Below, piece after piece: positions 47,783 through 60,129 of a stretch of 64,000 nt of DNA. Numbering within the stretch: position 1 is the first letter of the stretch; each line of letters begins with the position of its first letter. This DNA is from Amblyornis subalaris. Lineage: Eukaryota > Chordata > Aves > Passeriformes > Ptilonorhynchidae. Under the pieces are notes generated by a model. That model was not told the DNA's origin. It saw nothing but the letters and a program-made list of their open reading frames with translations, and did no database searches. The stretch spans positions 2,537,459-2,601,458 of the forward strand of contig JACAXG010000026.1 in assembly GCA_018881555.1 (NCBI GenBank). The letters are read 5' to 3'. A program made the translations under genes and the position numbers.

Positions 47783-48684
47783 CTTGCTTTATTGCTGTAT
47801 TTTGTGGGCTTGAAACAGATGCTAAAATGAAGTCTGCTCAGTGATGCATAAAGGTTGCTAGTGTGAATAATACCCTCAAGCAGTGACTTGTAACCCTACC
47901 AGCTATTTTCCAAAACAAGGAAGAAAACCGTCCCTGTTCTCATCTCCCAGCAATTTGAATGTTTAAATTGATTATTCGTTACCACATTTATGCTAAGAAT
48001 ACATCAGAAAATGAATATTTGCTGGTATTACACAGGTCATTGTTGTTTTTGTGCAATGTGAGTGTATAAAACTACAGTTCAGAATAGTGACTACAGAAGT
48101 TGCATTTACCAAAAGATAAGAGCATATGCAAGGCAGTAAGTGTGGCACAGACAAGGGGCAGCACTTTGTTTTTCTATGGATAATATCCTTCCCTCTGCAC
48201 CTTCTCAGTAAGTGAATCAAAGACTGTTTGGATTTTAAACTGAAGCGTGGGGGAATCCAGCATTGAGACAAATATAAATGTTTTATTGTGTTTCCTGTGC
48301 AGGCAGAATCTCTTTGTTCTTTTCAAACTGGTAAGTTTTCTCATTGTCCAAGAAGATTTCTCCTGGTGTGTAGCAAACTGTCATACTCTGTGATTTCATC
48401 CCTCTTAAATCATGAGGCATCAGAGAAAGAAATTTGGGTTTTGCTCTGAAAAAAGGCATCAAAGCAACATACATAATGCATTTTGTGTGGCGTGATCATT
48501 CAGCTCTATGAGCTGTATAATTGTCCTTCCAGATTTAAGATTTCTCCCTTCAAAAACAAAGCAACTATTAATTTCTTTCCTTATTATTATGAGGCTTCTT
48601 TCTCACTACTAAATTAATGTAAATAGATGTCAGATATTTGAGTCTAAATCTTCAACTAGAAATAAACCCTGCAAGAATACCTTG

Positions 48685-48713
48685 CCAATATCAACCAGTT
48701 ATTTTGATATTGG
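48685..48713. repeat. 10-bp inverted repeat (hairpin)
   Basis: CCAATATCAA (48685-48694) and TTGATATTGG (48704-48713) are exact reverse complements around a 9-nt loop. The arms include CCAAT on one side. No associated element is recognised. Confidence 0.88.
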
Positions 48714-49109
48714 AGCTGTCAATTTCAACATTGCTGACTCTTTCTTTATTGATCAATTCAGGAATAATGTCAATAATGATTACTGATATAGGCTAGAAAT
48801 GCTTCAGGTTTCTTATGGTTGAAGAGTTAAAACAAACTTTGTTCCAGCTTTTGATTTAAAAGAGTGTAAAACTCAACAGTCAAAGCATTTTGCATTTGGG
48901 GGGAAAGAAACAGAAGTGATTATTACTGACCAGCACTCCTCTCACACTCAAGAGTGATGGATTTTAAATGTGTGAGTGTGCATGAAAAAGAAATACACAG
49001 ATTTTTATCTTCCCTTTTGCCTCCTTCACTCCCCGCTCCTCAGAAAGGTCTCTGTTTTTCTTGGGGAAGAAAAGATATTATTATTATTGAGGGCAGGCAA
49101 AGGGAATAA

Positions 49110-49424
49110 TGTTGGTGGATTTGGGTTGACCCTGGCTGAATGCCATGGTGCCCACCAAAGCTGCTCTGTCACTCTTCTCCTCAGCTGGACAGGGAAGAGA
49201 AAATGCAAAGAAAGACTTGTGGGTGGGTCGAGATAAGGGCAGGGAGAGATCACTCAGCAATCGCTGTCACTGACAAAACAGACCCGACTTGGGGAAAATA
49301 GTTTTGTTAGCAATCAAATCAGAGCAGGGTAATGAGATATGAAACCAAACCATAAAACACCTTCCCCCCACCCTTCCCATCTTCACAGGCTCAGCTTTTC
49401 TCCCTTTCACTCCTCCTTACCCAG
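49110..49424 (-). mobile_element. Truncated avian ERV LTR (R-U5 part), minus orientation
   Basis: I recognise this sequence as part of a high-copy bird repeat. Conserved pieces include CCCACCAAAGCTGCTCTGTC, CTCCTCAGCTGGACAGG, GGGTCGAGATAAGG, CAGACCCGACTTGGGG and AAACACCTTCCCCCCACCC. On the minus strand it ends ACCCAAATCCACCAACA at 49110, consistent with an LTR 3' terminus. The remaining U3 region normally found beyond the C-rich part is absent, so the copy is truncated near 49424. No target-site duplication was found. Family assignment within the ERVs is uncertain. It has no coding capacity. Confidence 0.7.
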
Positions 49425-52400
49425 ATGTTCAAAAATCTCCTTCAAAACTCACATACTCCTGTTTTCTGAAGATATAAGAAGGCTCCTTAATATCCAAGAC
49501 TTGTCTCTATAAAAGGACTAAACTAGCAAATTTTTACTGCATAAAGATTAACTCAGTGTGTTGATATGTCACTATCCTTTGGTCCCTACAAACATACTCA
49601 GGAAGCATCATCATTCACATTGGATTACAAATTGACAGTTTAGGATAAAATTAATTTTTGCTTGATATTAGTTTAGCAAAAAACCCCAAACGAACCCAGT
49701 CTATAAGTTAGGGACTGGAATTGGCTCTTTGCTACCTAAATAGGTGAGGCCTTGAAGAGGCATTTACTAGTCTTGAAGAAGCATTTTGTTTGTTGTGGAA
49801 AATTAGTCTGTGCTGAAATGTTGTGATACAAATACAGGTTGTACCAGATATGTTCCTTTGCAAGTGCAGGTAAAAAGGGGAAAAGTATATTTTGGGGGCA
49901 GAGTTGAGGCCACAGATAATGTTCCTTTTGTTCCTTGAGCAGTTCTGTAACTGAGAAAATGTTTCCAATCTCCCAAGATATTGTTAGAGAAACCCCTGGC
50001 CTGCACTTGGAAACCTCATCCAGAGGCATCCAAAATGCTGGATAGCTATGGAACTGCACACTATGGTGGTACATCTTCTGTCATACCATTCTCTCCCACC
50101 TTTTTTGTGTTGTATCAACTCAGCTGCAATGTAGTTTTATTATATTTATAAGGCTTCCAGGTCATATCTACCCAGCAGAGAGCATAATAATGGTTGCTTA
50201 GGTGTAATGTTACCCTACAATGTGTTCATTGGGAATATTATGAATAAAATTAAGCTCTGACAAATGTGAACCGTTGGTGCCATGTCTGTGAGGGAGTTTT
50301 GAGGCTTTTTATATATATCATTCACATTTGAAATCATGCTATGGATCTTTACAGTATCCAAAAATACCTCTGGGGAAGAAAGAGGCTTAGAGCAAGAAAG
50401 CCCAAAGGCAAAATTGTGCGGAAAAAACGCTTTAAAACAGCAGCAGGAGCCACCATTCCCTAACTTTCATCAATAGTTCAGCCTGTGTAGCACAATTCCA
50501 AAGGCTGCCAGGCTGTAGTGGATCAGGACAGTTGGGAGTGAGGTAGAAGCTGACTGTCCCAGCTCCTCATGGCATTTGTATCACTCCCACTTAATACCTG
50601 CATAGCCCTTAGTTCCTATTCCTCCTGAGAATTAGTGAAATCAACACCTCTACAGTGCAAGAAAACAAGACAGTCTGTGCATTTTATACAAAAACTGATG
50701 TCACAATTTCCATGGTAATTTCTGGGCTCTTTATTTACCACTAGCAGGCTAAACAATGACTAAGAAATAATTCAAAATCAATTTAAGTAGGAACAATATA
50801 GTCTCAGGCCACCCAGAGAGACTGAATGTGGTATGTGGTTGTTGAATTGCTGTGAAAATAAATCCTAGAAAAGAGCATTATATCTGTATTCAATCCTCCA
50901 TTAAGATCCACTTCTACCTTCATGGTGATTTTCAGATCTCATTCAATTCTGAAGTCATAGACATATGTTCTTAGATGGGAAACAACACTGTAGAATGCTT
51001 TTCATCTATGGTCAAAGAAATAAATGAGAAACACCTGAGAAGGTAGAATAGCTGGATACTTTCTGTGCATGTTGAAGTGAGGTAAATATGTTGTGAGTTC
51101 ATTTTTGATGACAGATTAAACAGAGCCCTTTTAGGAGGTTTCTGACAGTCTTGAATCTTTAAGGTTATGTGGGGGTTTTTGCTTCATTTGTTTGTTCTAT
51201 AAAGGCAAGCACAAAATCAAACCTCACACTGGAAGTTTCTTCAATATCATCAATCAATATCAAAGACTTCCCACCTTGGAAGAAAAGAGTTTATGTTTGG
51301 GTAGCACTTTTAAGAACTGAAGTATTTACCATTGTTATGGTTTAATATCTAAACATGATTTGGAATATAGGAGGACCATTTGATACATTTTTTTTTCTGA
51401 GAATTACTCTTGGGACAAAATTGCCCCTAAGCTTTGATTCATAAGGAGAAAACTGAAGCTGATCCCACACGTTGCAAGAACCAACATACCTTGAGTGTAG
51501 CACATCTCAGCTGAAAGACTTTTCAAAATCTGGGGTTTTGTTGCTAAAAGAGCTCTTAGCCTACTTAAAATATTTGACTTGGCTGCTGTGATAAAAGTGA
51601 TAAAAGATGGAAGGTAAAGGTGCATAGTTGTATGTGAAGTGATCTGCAGGAAAGAGAGGGAGCTTTTGATCCTATACAACTCTTTGGTTGATTCCAATGG
51701 GACTGGCCCCATCTTATGGTGGAGAGGAGTCAGGTCTGCAGACCCTAAAAATAAACATAGAAATGTTTATTTCTATGAAATTTCTGTTTCTGAAAATCAT
51801 AACTCTGGTTTTCAGCCCACACATGGTGCAAACACTAAACAGGAAGGAACCTGGGTTGAGACAGCTTTATAAAAACCCATAAATTAATTAATACAAATAT
51901 AATCATAAATCTAAAATGATTAGGCAAAAAAGTGACCTTCATTAGAGATATGGATGTCTCTTTATGAACTATCATTTACATTTCTAATATCATATAGGAT
52001 CTAGTAGAATTTTTTCCTTACCTTTCTCCATGTCTTTTCTCATTCCTTTCCTTCAGTGAGTTCCTCACCTTTTTTCTCCTTCAGGTGATTTTACATTGCA
52101 TAGAGAATGAACAGTCCCTTGAGTAAAAACCATGCGCATGCCTCCCACCAATCTTCCTCCTCTGTGATTTTTCCATGTGTAAAAGCCACTTTGTGACTAC
52201 AGAGTTATACTTTAACCCTGCTGCTGCTGTTAAAACTTCTCCATCAGTTTAACTCTGCTGGACCTAATTTTCAATTCTTGCCACTTGTATGGTAAGATTT
52301 ATTAAAATAGCAGAAAATTCCTAAATTCATGCCTAATTGTAGTTCATTTATTAGATTTTGATTTGTTCAATGAAATGTCACATTACTTGGAATTCTTTTG

Positions 52401-54897
52401 TAAGCTTGTGGTACATCAGACTTGTAAGTGAGGATGTATTCCAAAAGGTTTCTCCCAGCAAAAGATATTTTAAATTATTTCGGAAGTAATGACGACCAAG
52501 GAAAACTGTTGGCACACATAACTGAATTCACTTAATTTCCCAACATGTTCTTAGAACTACTGGAAATTTCCTTCTTTATGTGCTTCACATATGAACCTGT
52601 GCTCTTATTGAATTGTTCCCCATGCTAATGTGAATGAAGTTATGATAATGAAACACATATGGTGAGTGTCAGGAACAGAAGGAGGAGCTGGAAAAAGTTA
52701 AACTCAAACTTGGTAAAGGATTTTAAATAGAATGGATCAGTTTTAAGTTGTTTCTGGTTATGTTATCATGCAGTCCTCACTCATAACTTAGTGGGACTCA
52801 GTTAAGATGAAAATTAAGGGCAGAAAGAAAGAGAGTAGCACATATGTAATTCAGTCTCCAACAGCTCTTTTATGGAACAATCCAAACCCATATTGCTCAA
52901 GAAACTATTCCTGTAATTTTTTTTTTCCATGCAAGTTACACTTTTCTTAGCCCTTTTGCTTCTTTGATTGTTGTTGCAACAAATGTTTGACTTAGAAATC
53001 TGTTTTCAAGTATCTTTCATGAAGAAATATTGGTAAAACCTTAAAACTGATCCTTTATCTCAGTTTTCATTTTTTTTTAAGCTGTAAGTGTCATAGAGAG
53101 TATGGTTTCACATTACAGCCCTCAACACTCTGAGCCACCCCTGCTGCTTCTCTGACTCCCTGATGAACTGAGCCAGGGAGTTAAGCAAGCCAAAAATCAA
53201 TTTTACATGACAGAAATGAGATGTGCACTCTGCACCGATTCTCTGCATCGTATCATTTAGGGACAGCTCTGGTGAAATGGAAAGGGCAGAAATACCAGGA
53301 CAAAAATGGACTTTTTCAATGACAAGTAGCCATTAGACCATTTTAGCTTTAGCTGCAAAATGTCAAGGCTGGGGTTATTGCTTTGTTAGTTGTCTTCATG
53401 AAATTTGTGGTGAAAAGGGTAAAAGCTTGCGTCCTGGGTCGGGGGAAACAGACACCACAGTCTTTGACAAGTTTCAAAATACAAAGAGGTGTTTTAAAAA
53501 AAATATGCTTGAAGAATAGGAGGAATTAATATGGATGACAGTAGCAGAGCTAACATTATGTTAACACATCTATATGTTCATTAGGAAGAACATATAAAAA
53601 TTAGCAATTCAGCCTCCATTCCAAGTTGTTTGAAGAAATACTACCATTTAAAGTGATACATTGGGTACTTGCACCCTTCTGATAACAAAGTTTCCATTAA
53701 CTGCACTGTACCGGTCTGAAAGCATCATAATTTGTCAAAACACTGCATGATAGGAAAACAATTACAGAATCACATAGATCGTTTATCAGCTTAAAAATTG
53801 TCTGTTTCATCTTTTTATTTTTAACCCGAGCTTTTTGCATTATTGCAATAAGAATAGAAATTACTTCCTGAATACTCTGACAATCAATTATTTCTCCTTT
53901 CTGTTTTTCTAGTAATAACAAGTCAAAACATATCTAACCATAAATTGCTCCAGAAAACAGTATATAAAGCAGTTTGATAAAGCAAGCTGCAGAAAGGAGA
54001 TATATATTCTAATAAACTGCTTAGATTATATTCATGATCCAAAAGTGTGAGTGTTTCCCAAGATAATGAGGCTTGGATGCTATCACTTTGTTTTTACAGA
54101 TATCTTTCATCTATATTCAGGTGTATTTCCTTTCTTAATTTGCATTTTGTTATCTACTTCCTACAATCTTTCCTCCTTCCTCATCTTTAAAGTAAAAGCA
54201 TACATACAGAATAAATCACATGAAGTGTAATATGGGAGCCAAATAGGATTATCCTTTCCTTTTTTATTTTTTTAGTGCTTTTCTCCCATTCTAATCAATA
54301 TTAACCTTAGTTCACCTCTACCTTCAGATTGATTATAATGTGGCCAAGCTTACAGACTGAGTTTGATGACTTAATTTGTATTTATCTGCCAGTCCCACAT
54401 AGATGAAACTCAGTCTCTGATGAAATAGTAGAGAAAATGTCGTTTCTGAGCATCTTCATTGTAGGAGGTGCTCATCAGTTTCCCAGCTTATCAGAATCGG
54501 TATATATCCAACTGGAAGAAAAGAGCCAATTTAGCCAAATCTTGAGATCCTCTCCTTTCCTAATTATATCAGTTAGCCTGGGTTTCAGCCATCTGTTGCA
54601 TAGAATCTACATGAAATTCTGGATTTGACCTTTAGTAGTAGCCTTTTTGCCTGGTAGATTTCCTAACACAACAATTATTCTGCTGTTTTAGGATAATGCC
54701 TTCTTTCATTAAATAATTTAACTTTCATATCTATTCAGCATTAAGATGTTCAAACTGAAAACGTTCCCTTTTTAACCGCATGTGTTTTGGAAAAAAATAG
54801 CAATTCTTTGTATATTTACAAATTAGTTTTATTTTAATGAAGCATAAATACTTATGTAAGAACATCTAGCTAATTAGAGAGCCACTTATTGGTCAAA
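49425..54897. other. Non-coding AT-rich stretch, no gene seen
   Basis: Overlapping minus-strand open frames at 49732-50074 (up to 112 codons) and 51404-51712 (102 codons) match no family. The stretch holds an A-run/CCCC motif at 49678-49697, a 9-bp hairpin at 51756-51777, a short CTG repeat near 52221, and an AT-rich motif-dense block at 53700-53905. No transposon is recognised until the CR1 tail at 54898. Confidence 0.68.
51756..51777. repeat. 9-bp hairpin with GTTT loop
   Basis: CATAGAAAT (51756-51764) pairs exactly with ATTTCTATG (51769-51777) around a 4-nt loop. It is AT-rich and has no associated element. Confidence 0.88.
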
Positions 54898-54955
54898 GTT
54901 TGGACTGAACGGTCTTAGAGGTTTTTTCCAACCTAAATGATTCTGTGACTCTGTA
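54898..54955 (+). mobile_element. CR1 LINE 3' terminal fragment
   Basis: Only the last 60 bp of a CR1 remains: TTGGACTGAACGGTCTTAGA, then TTTTTCCAACCTAAATGATTC, ending in two octamer-like units (ATTCTGTG and ACTCTGTA). These short ends are typical of heavily 5'-truncated insertions. The orientation is plus. Confidence 0.9.
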
Positions 54956-57900
54956 AGAGCCTGAAAATGAAAAATTGAAAAGGTTGAATATACTGCGTGC
55001 AATATTTGTATTACATTAAACAGGCATGCTCATGTGCACAGTATATGAATATTTGTGCCCACACGAGACAAAGTTACTCAGCTGGGAGTGACTTCCACAT
55101 CTTGTGTGGTGTGATTCAGACTTTCAGAACTGTTCTCCTTCAACTGCACCCATAGTAAAACCCGTCTAATGTCTTTTCTTTGAAAGAGCACAGGGAAAGT
55201 TGGGCACATCCTAAGAACTGCAATTCCCAAGTATCAGTGGAAACTTGCTATATTACTTAAAATACAGATAATAAAATTTTATCTCTGTCTTTTCTTTCCC
55301 CCTGGAATCTTCCTGGGGAAATCCAAGATCTTCTCCAATGTCCTGGTGAGATGAATGCCTGTAAAACACAGTCATTGGTTTAACCTCACAGGCTATTAAG
55401 ATTGGGTAAGTTTCTTGCTAGGGGATCCTCCAAAAAAAAAAAAAAAAGAAAAATAATAATTTGCGAAATTAACCCACCACTGTGTTTGTATTGTTGAAGT
55501 CAATATGACAATATTCTTCCAAATTTGGGTCAGATCTCGCCCTTAGTCTCTGAAGAAAATATATCACTGTTTTGAACAGCGCCTCTGATTTGATTGCCTT
55601 CTTCTGCTTCCCTCTTGCAGCTGAACACTGCTTTATTTTAGCAAGAGGCTCTAGATTTTAGGATCTCCTGTATTCCTCTGATGGTAGGGATGATGTGTCT
55701 TTTCCAAACTTGCATGGCCTGTTCCAGTGCTGATGTGACTTCAGTTCTTTCACTGTGCCTCCTTCTGCTGTAGACCTGTCTTCCCACATTTCACTTTCCA
55801 GAAATAGGGACATTTCTGGATGCAAAATCCGTGTGAGAAGATGTTTTTTTTTTCCCCTAATGTCTGTAATGGCTTTTGTTCTGCAAACCTTCTTGAAAAA
55901 GAACAACTAAAACATATCCAGCAATTATGTGAAAAGTAAGAAAACATCATTGTAACTTTTTACAAGGTTCTGCTCAAATTTTGCCAAGTCCAAGCTTTAC
56001 TATGGCAAAACTTCCATAGTCTGCAGAAAGTGTTGTGTATTTTTTCTTTTTTATTATTTTATTATTTACTTCAGCAATGGATTTTGTGTTTACAACAGCT
56101 CCAATTACTCAGTTTGGACCTGATTCTCCTCTCTCTGTTGAAAGACAGGAATTTTGGGAGGGTTGCTTTTGACTTATGGTGGGGCAACTAAGAAGAGAAT
56201 CAAAGTGAAATAGTTCAGCAAAATTTAGTATTTGTGGCAAATCAGTCTTTTTTCAGAAAGACATCCTCTTCTGAAGTGTCTGTTATATCTGAGTCTTCAG
56301 CAGAAAGTTTGAGCTAAAAATTGTCAATTTGTCTAAGTTGCACAGTTTCTAAAGTGCCAAACTCTACAGTATCTTACCCTTTTTTAAAACTTTCAGGAGA
56401 AGTTTTGACAAGTGATTAAACTGATGCAGACTTCAGAACACTTGAAGCCTGAGACATAAAATAACTGAAACTGAAGGTTTGAAAAGAGAGATAAATTTCA
56501 ATGTTTTTTCACTTCCTAGTTTAAAGTAGACATATCATAAAATACTTAAGGCCTGGCAGCTTTTCTCAGTGATGTTTGGTGCAGTATGGATAAAAGTGCA
56601 CCATTTAAAACTCTTTATCTGGAACATCAAAGCAAACCCCAAAGTTTTTCCTTCTGAAGGTGTGCTGGTTTAATGTCAATGTTTTTCATGGGAACTGGAT
56701 TTCACTCAGTAGAAGGGAGATACTGAAAATAAACAAAGAACAGAAAAGGCAAGTGTCTGTGCTTTGGGGTTCTTTATGTGCATGAATGTAAAGGAACAGC
56801 TCTGTGAGAGAGAATTATGATCATTAACATGGTACCAGAGAAGTAACAGGGCTGAGTGGTTGATGGTCATTCAGGACTATGACAAAGCAGCTGCTAAGTG
56901 CTTTAATTTGTTTTGTAAATTATGAAAGTTTTTATAGCTACAGTAAGAGTTAAGTAGAAAGGAGGAAAAGTCTTAACTAGCTCAAAGTTTTAAAAATATC
57001 AAAGAAAAATAATCACTATTCTTTTTGTTTTCCCCTGATTTTCCTGCGGAAGATTTAATAACAGTACATTTCACAGCAGGATAGCTGGAAATAGCCCTGC
57101 TACCCAGAGAACACTTGTGAGCAGTGAAGCCAAAAGATTTCACCACCTCACTCTCTAGCAGTTTATTAGGATTAAATGTTCAGTCACTTGCTTGAAGGTG
57201 ATTATGAGATGAACTTGGGTAGGCCATGGGCAATTTTCTTTCATCTAATGCTAGCAGTAGTTATGACAAACCTTAGAAACATCCATACTAGAAGGAATAT
57301 TTAGGTTTATACTCACTAAGTTTTACACTATAATTTCATTTTCTTAAAAAAATGAAAACTTGAAGAGGAATATTAGCTGGAGGTTTTGCTTATTTGAGCT
57401 CTGAAAAATTAAAGAAAAAGTAATTTCTTCCAAAAGAAACTGTCTTAGGTATATCACACAGAGTACAATTGCTTATATGCTCCTTCTGAGAAAGAAAGGT
57501 TATTTTTCATTTCATACCATGAGTTAGATATCTTCAAATCGCCATTATTAACTTAAAAGCATTTGACAAGGAAACCCAGAGTCTGCTGTGCTACCTCTGA
57601 GACAGAGGTTCTGCTGAAGTTCAGTTTGAGGCTTGTAGAAATTAGTGTAATAGCAAGTATCACACTCTGAATTCTCAGCAGACGTGGCCCTGGATGTTTC
57701 ATTACATTTGAGCATGGCTGTGTGCTTCAAAAAAGACAAATTTTGTTTGTCATGCAATGCCGTGTGTGTTTGCCACTTACACCATCATCCCAGCTGTAGG
57801 GTGTCAAAGCGAATTCCTCCACACTGATTTGTATCGATGGGTTTCATGCTGGGCTTACAAAACTTGATTTGCAAATAAGGTTAGTCTCTGAACTTGATGT

Positions 57901-60090
57901 CTGGCATGTTTTTGTCTTCTTGCTGCTTCAAAAGTCACATTCTCACAGCTATTCTGATCATTGCTTTTGTCATTTTTATGCTCCAAGCCTATTCAGTCAA
58001 TTGTAGGAATATCCTGACAGGTTTTTTTATTCCCCTCAAGTGTTCATATTACCACATAAACGTTTTGTTTTGGTGCTAGCTTAAGTTATCACTTATTATT
58101 GCTTAGTTTCCCATTGCTCAAAAAAGTAAACTGTTTATATTAAACTCATGCCAGAAGAATAACAGGTGAAAATTCCACACAATCTTTCTTAAGAAAGTTC
58201 TGAAGTTGATTTAAACTTTCAGGAACTAACTAGATTAAACATTACAATTCCACTTCCATTTTATTTTCTTGCAGTAGAATTCAAGTTTGCCATAATACCT
58301 GAAGCAGCCAGAAACTGAATTCAAGGATTCAAGAAAAGGACTTCTAATCAACATCAGGCATTCTGCTACAAGAATAAAGTTTAGCATAATAAAAGATGGA
58401 TCTGGTTGTACCAAACATTGCCCAAAGCAAATCAGCTTCTCGAAAAGTGCTCCATGCCTTTGTGTCAGTGTGTTGGCCTCATTTGCTCAACACTTGCAAA
58501 TTTAAATGTGCAATTTCAGAAACTTTCAGCCGTGATCTGGCACGATCCAATGCAACCTTTATAAGATTCCCACAGCGCCTTACTTTTTAGAGATGTTTAC
58601 TATTTTAAACTAAAAAGAAAAAAAAATCATTTCATTTTGAGGATGCTGAAGGAAACTGATTGTAACTATGCATAATTGGAACTTCCACAGTGTGGCTGTA
58701 CCTGGAGGAAAAATTATCGGTACAAATTATCCATACAGGTTAATCAGTGCTGATTGAGTAAGCATAAGCATCCACAAAATTCCAGTGTCCATTTCCTAAA
58801 AAAACTTTGGCACTAAAAATGATTCTTGAAATATCATGACTGGAAGAAAATTTTGAATAAATCGAAATATGTGATGGATTTCTTGTTGATCAGACATCCT
58901 TTTTTTTTTACATGAGAACAGCAAGACATACAAAAGGACTATTGATCTCTAAAGGAAGGTTTATGAACATGCAGATCAGAAACTGCTGGGCACGGTAGAT
59001 TGAAATAAAAAGTTTAAAATTTAGTTTCTCTCTTATCCACTGCTCCATTGCTTCTTTGCAAAAGGCTGTTTTTTTTCATTTTGGCAGGACTTCTGTTTGT
59101 GTTGTGGGGTTTTTCCCCAGGTGAGGTTTCATAGCTGAGACCACCTGATCTAACTGGTTACTGACACTAACAGGGACCATTTCACCCTTTGGTCTCACCC
59201 CCAGTCATAGACTGATTCTACTTATCACCTGATCCCTATGTGAGCTGGCACAGCAGAAAATTATGCTTTTTTCTTTTTTTGTGGTTTGTTTCTTTTTTTC
59301 CCTTGGATAGTTTAATTTTTCATCATTTTAATGAGCTAGGGGACAAGAATGCAATCTGGGCTTGCATAAGTGCATAATGGTTCTCTGTTTGTAATGATCC
59401 AAAATGGACTGATTTTCTTGCTTATTAAAGATCCAACAGACTGAAATTGTCCCATAATTTGTTGCCCCTTGCCCCCCCCAAAAGCCCACAAAAACAACCC
59501 CCTTCCCTTAAGCCCCCCAGAACTATAAAATACTTTATTTCCATACAGAATAAACATTTTATCTTGAATTTTGTGTTCTGAAAGAAAGGATAAACTGTGT
59601 GCTGTGTCCCTGAACTATGTGACACCTAATGAGATTTCTGATTCTGGTCCTTCACATACCCCTTTTTCTCTCATCATGGATTGCCTCATGTATTTTAGCT
59701 GTTTGGGCAGTGAGAGAGACATGAGAGCATTGAGGAAAGTGTAGTTACAGATTTTATGATGCAGTAATAAAGCAGTCAATAATTCGTCCGAACTCCAAAG
59801 CCCCATGTCCAATAACTGTAGCTCTGAAGAACAACAACATTGGAAAGGAACATATTTCAGTCTGTAAAATTAAAATGGTTCAGTCCATGTGTCCAATAAT
59901 GGTTAAGCAGGATTCTGAATAATGAATGTGAACTGCATATGCAGACCTGGAAGGTGTATTTAAGATAAGGATTGTTTTGTGAAAAAGGGTGTAAAATAAT
60001 GCAGGCAAAAGTGGGCAGTGATTTGTTAACAGAACAAAGTCTTACATTTCTTTTAGAACATGGAATATGGACCAGTGTACTGGATAGGGC
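54956..60090. other. Non-coding AT-rich stretch, no gene seen
   Basis: Open frames are at most 82 codons and unrecognisable. A good pyrimidine tract ending in GCAG at 55620 resembles a splice acceptor, but every frame closes quickly after it. An A-run lies at about 55432-55447. A C-rich tract at 59465-59518 could form a minus-strand G-quadruplex. No transposon is recognised. Confidence 0.68.
59465..59518 (-). other. C-rich tract, predicted minus-strand G-quadruplex
   Basis: Several runs of three to eight C lie close together (59465-59487 and 59499-59518). On the minus strand the first group meets the four-run quadruplex rule. The tract is unusually strand-asymmetric for this AT-rich neighbourhood. 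Confidence 0.7.
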
Positions 60091-60091
60091 A

Positions 60092-60129
<38 letters not shown>
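60091..60129. repeat. AT dinucleotide microsatellite
   Basis: About thirteen uninterrupted AT units are followed by one GT interruption and about six more. Such arrays are usually length-polymorphic and can extrude cruciforms. Confidence 0.97.

Larger units (their letters stand above)
44076..49109. other. Non-coding stretch with candidate exons, no confirmed gene
   Basis: T-runs sit at about 44197-44211 and 44590-44604. The best splice-acceptor-like sites of the window lie here, at 45838 and 47709 (described separately). A GC- and CpG-richer patch covers 45760-45960. A TTTTGC triplet repeat is at 46277-46296. Two hairpin-forming ATATC words lie at 48685-48713. Open frames are all under 93 codons. 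Confidence 0.6.

Noticed and set aside
55584..55690. Splice-acceptor-like tract ending at 55620
   Set aside because: All frames close within about 15 codons and no polyadenylation signal or good donor follows.
60091..60129. AT array as a CRISPR-like or regulatory repeat
   Set aside because: It is a simple dinucleotide microsatellite without spacers.
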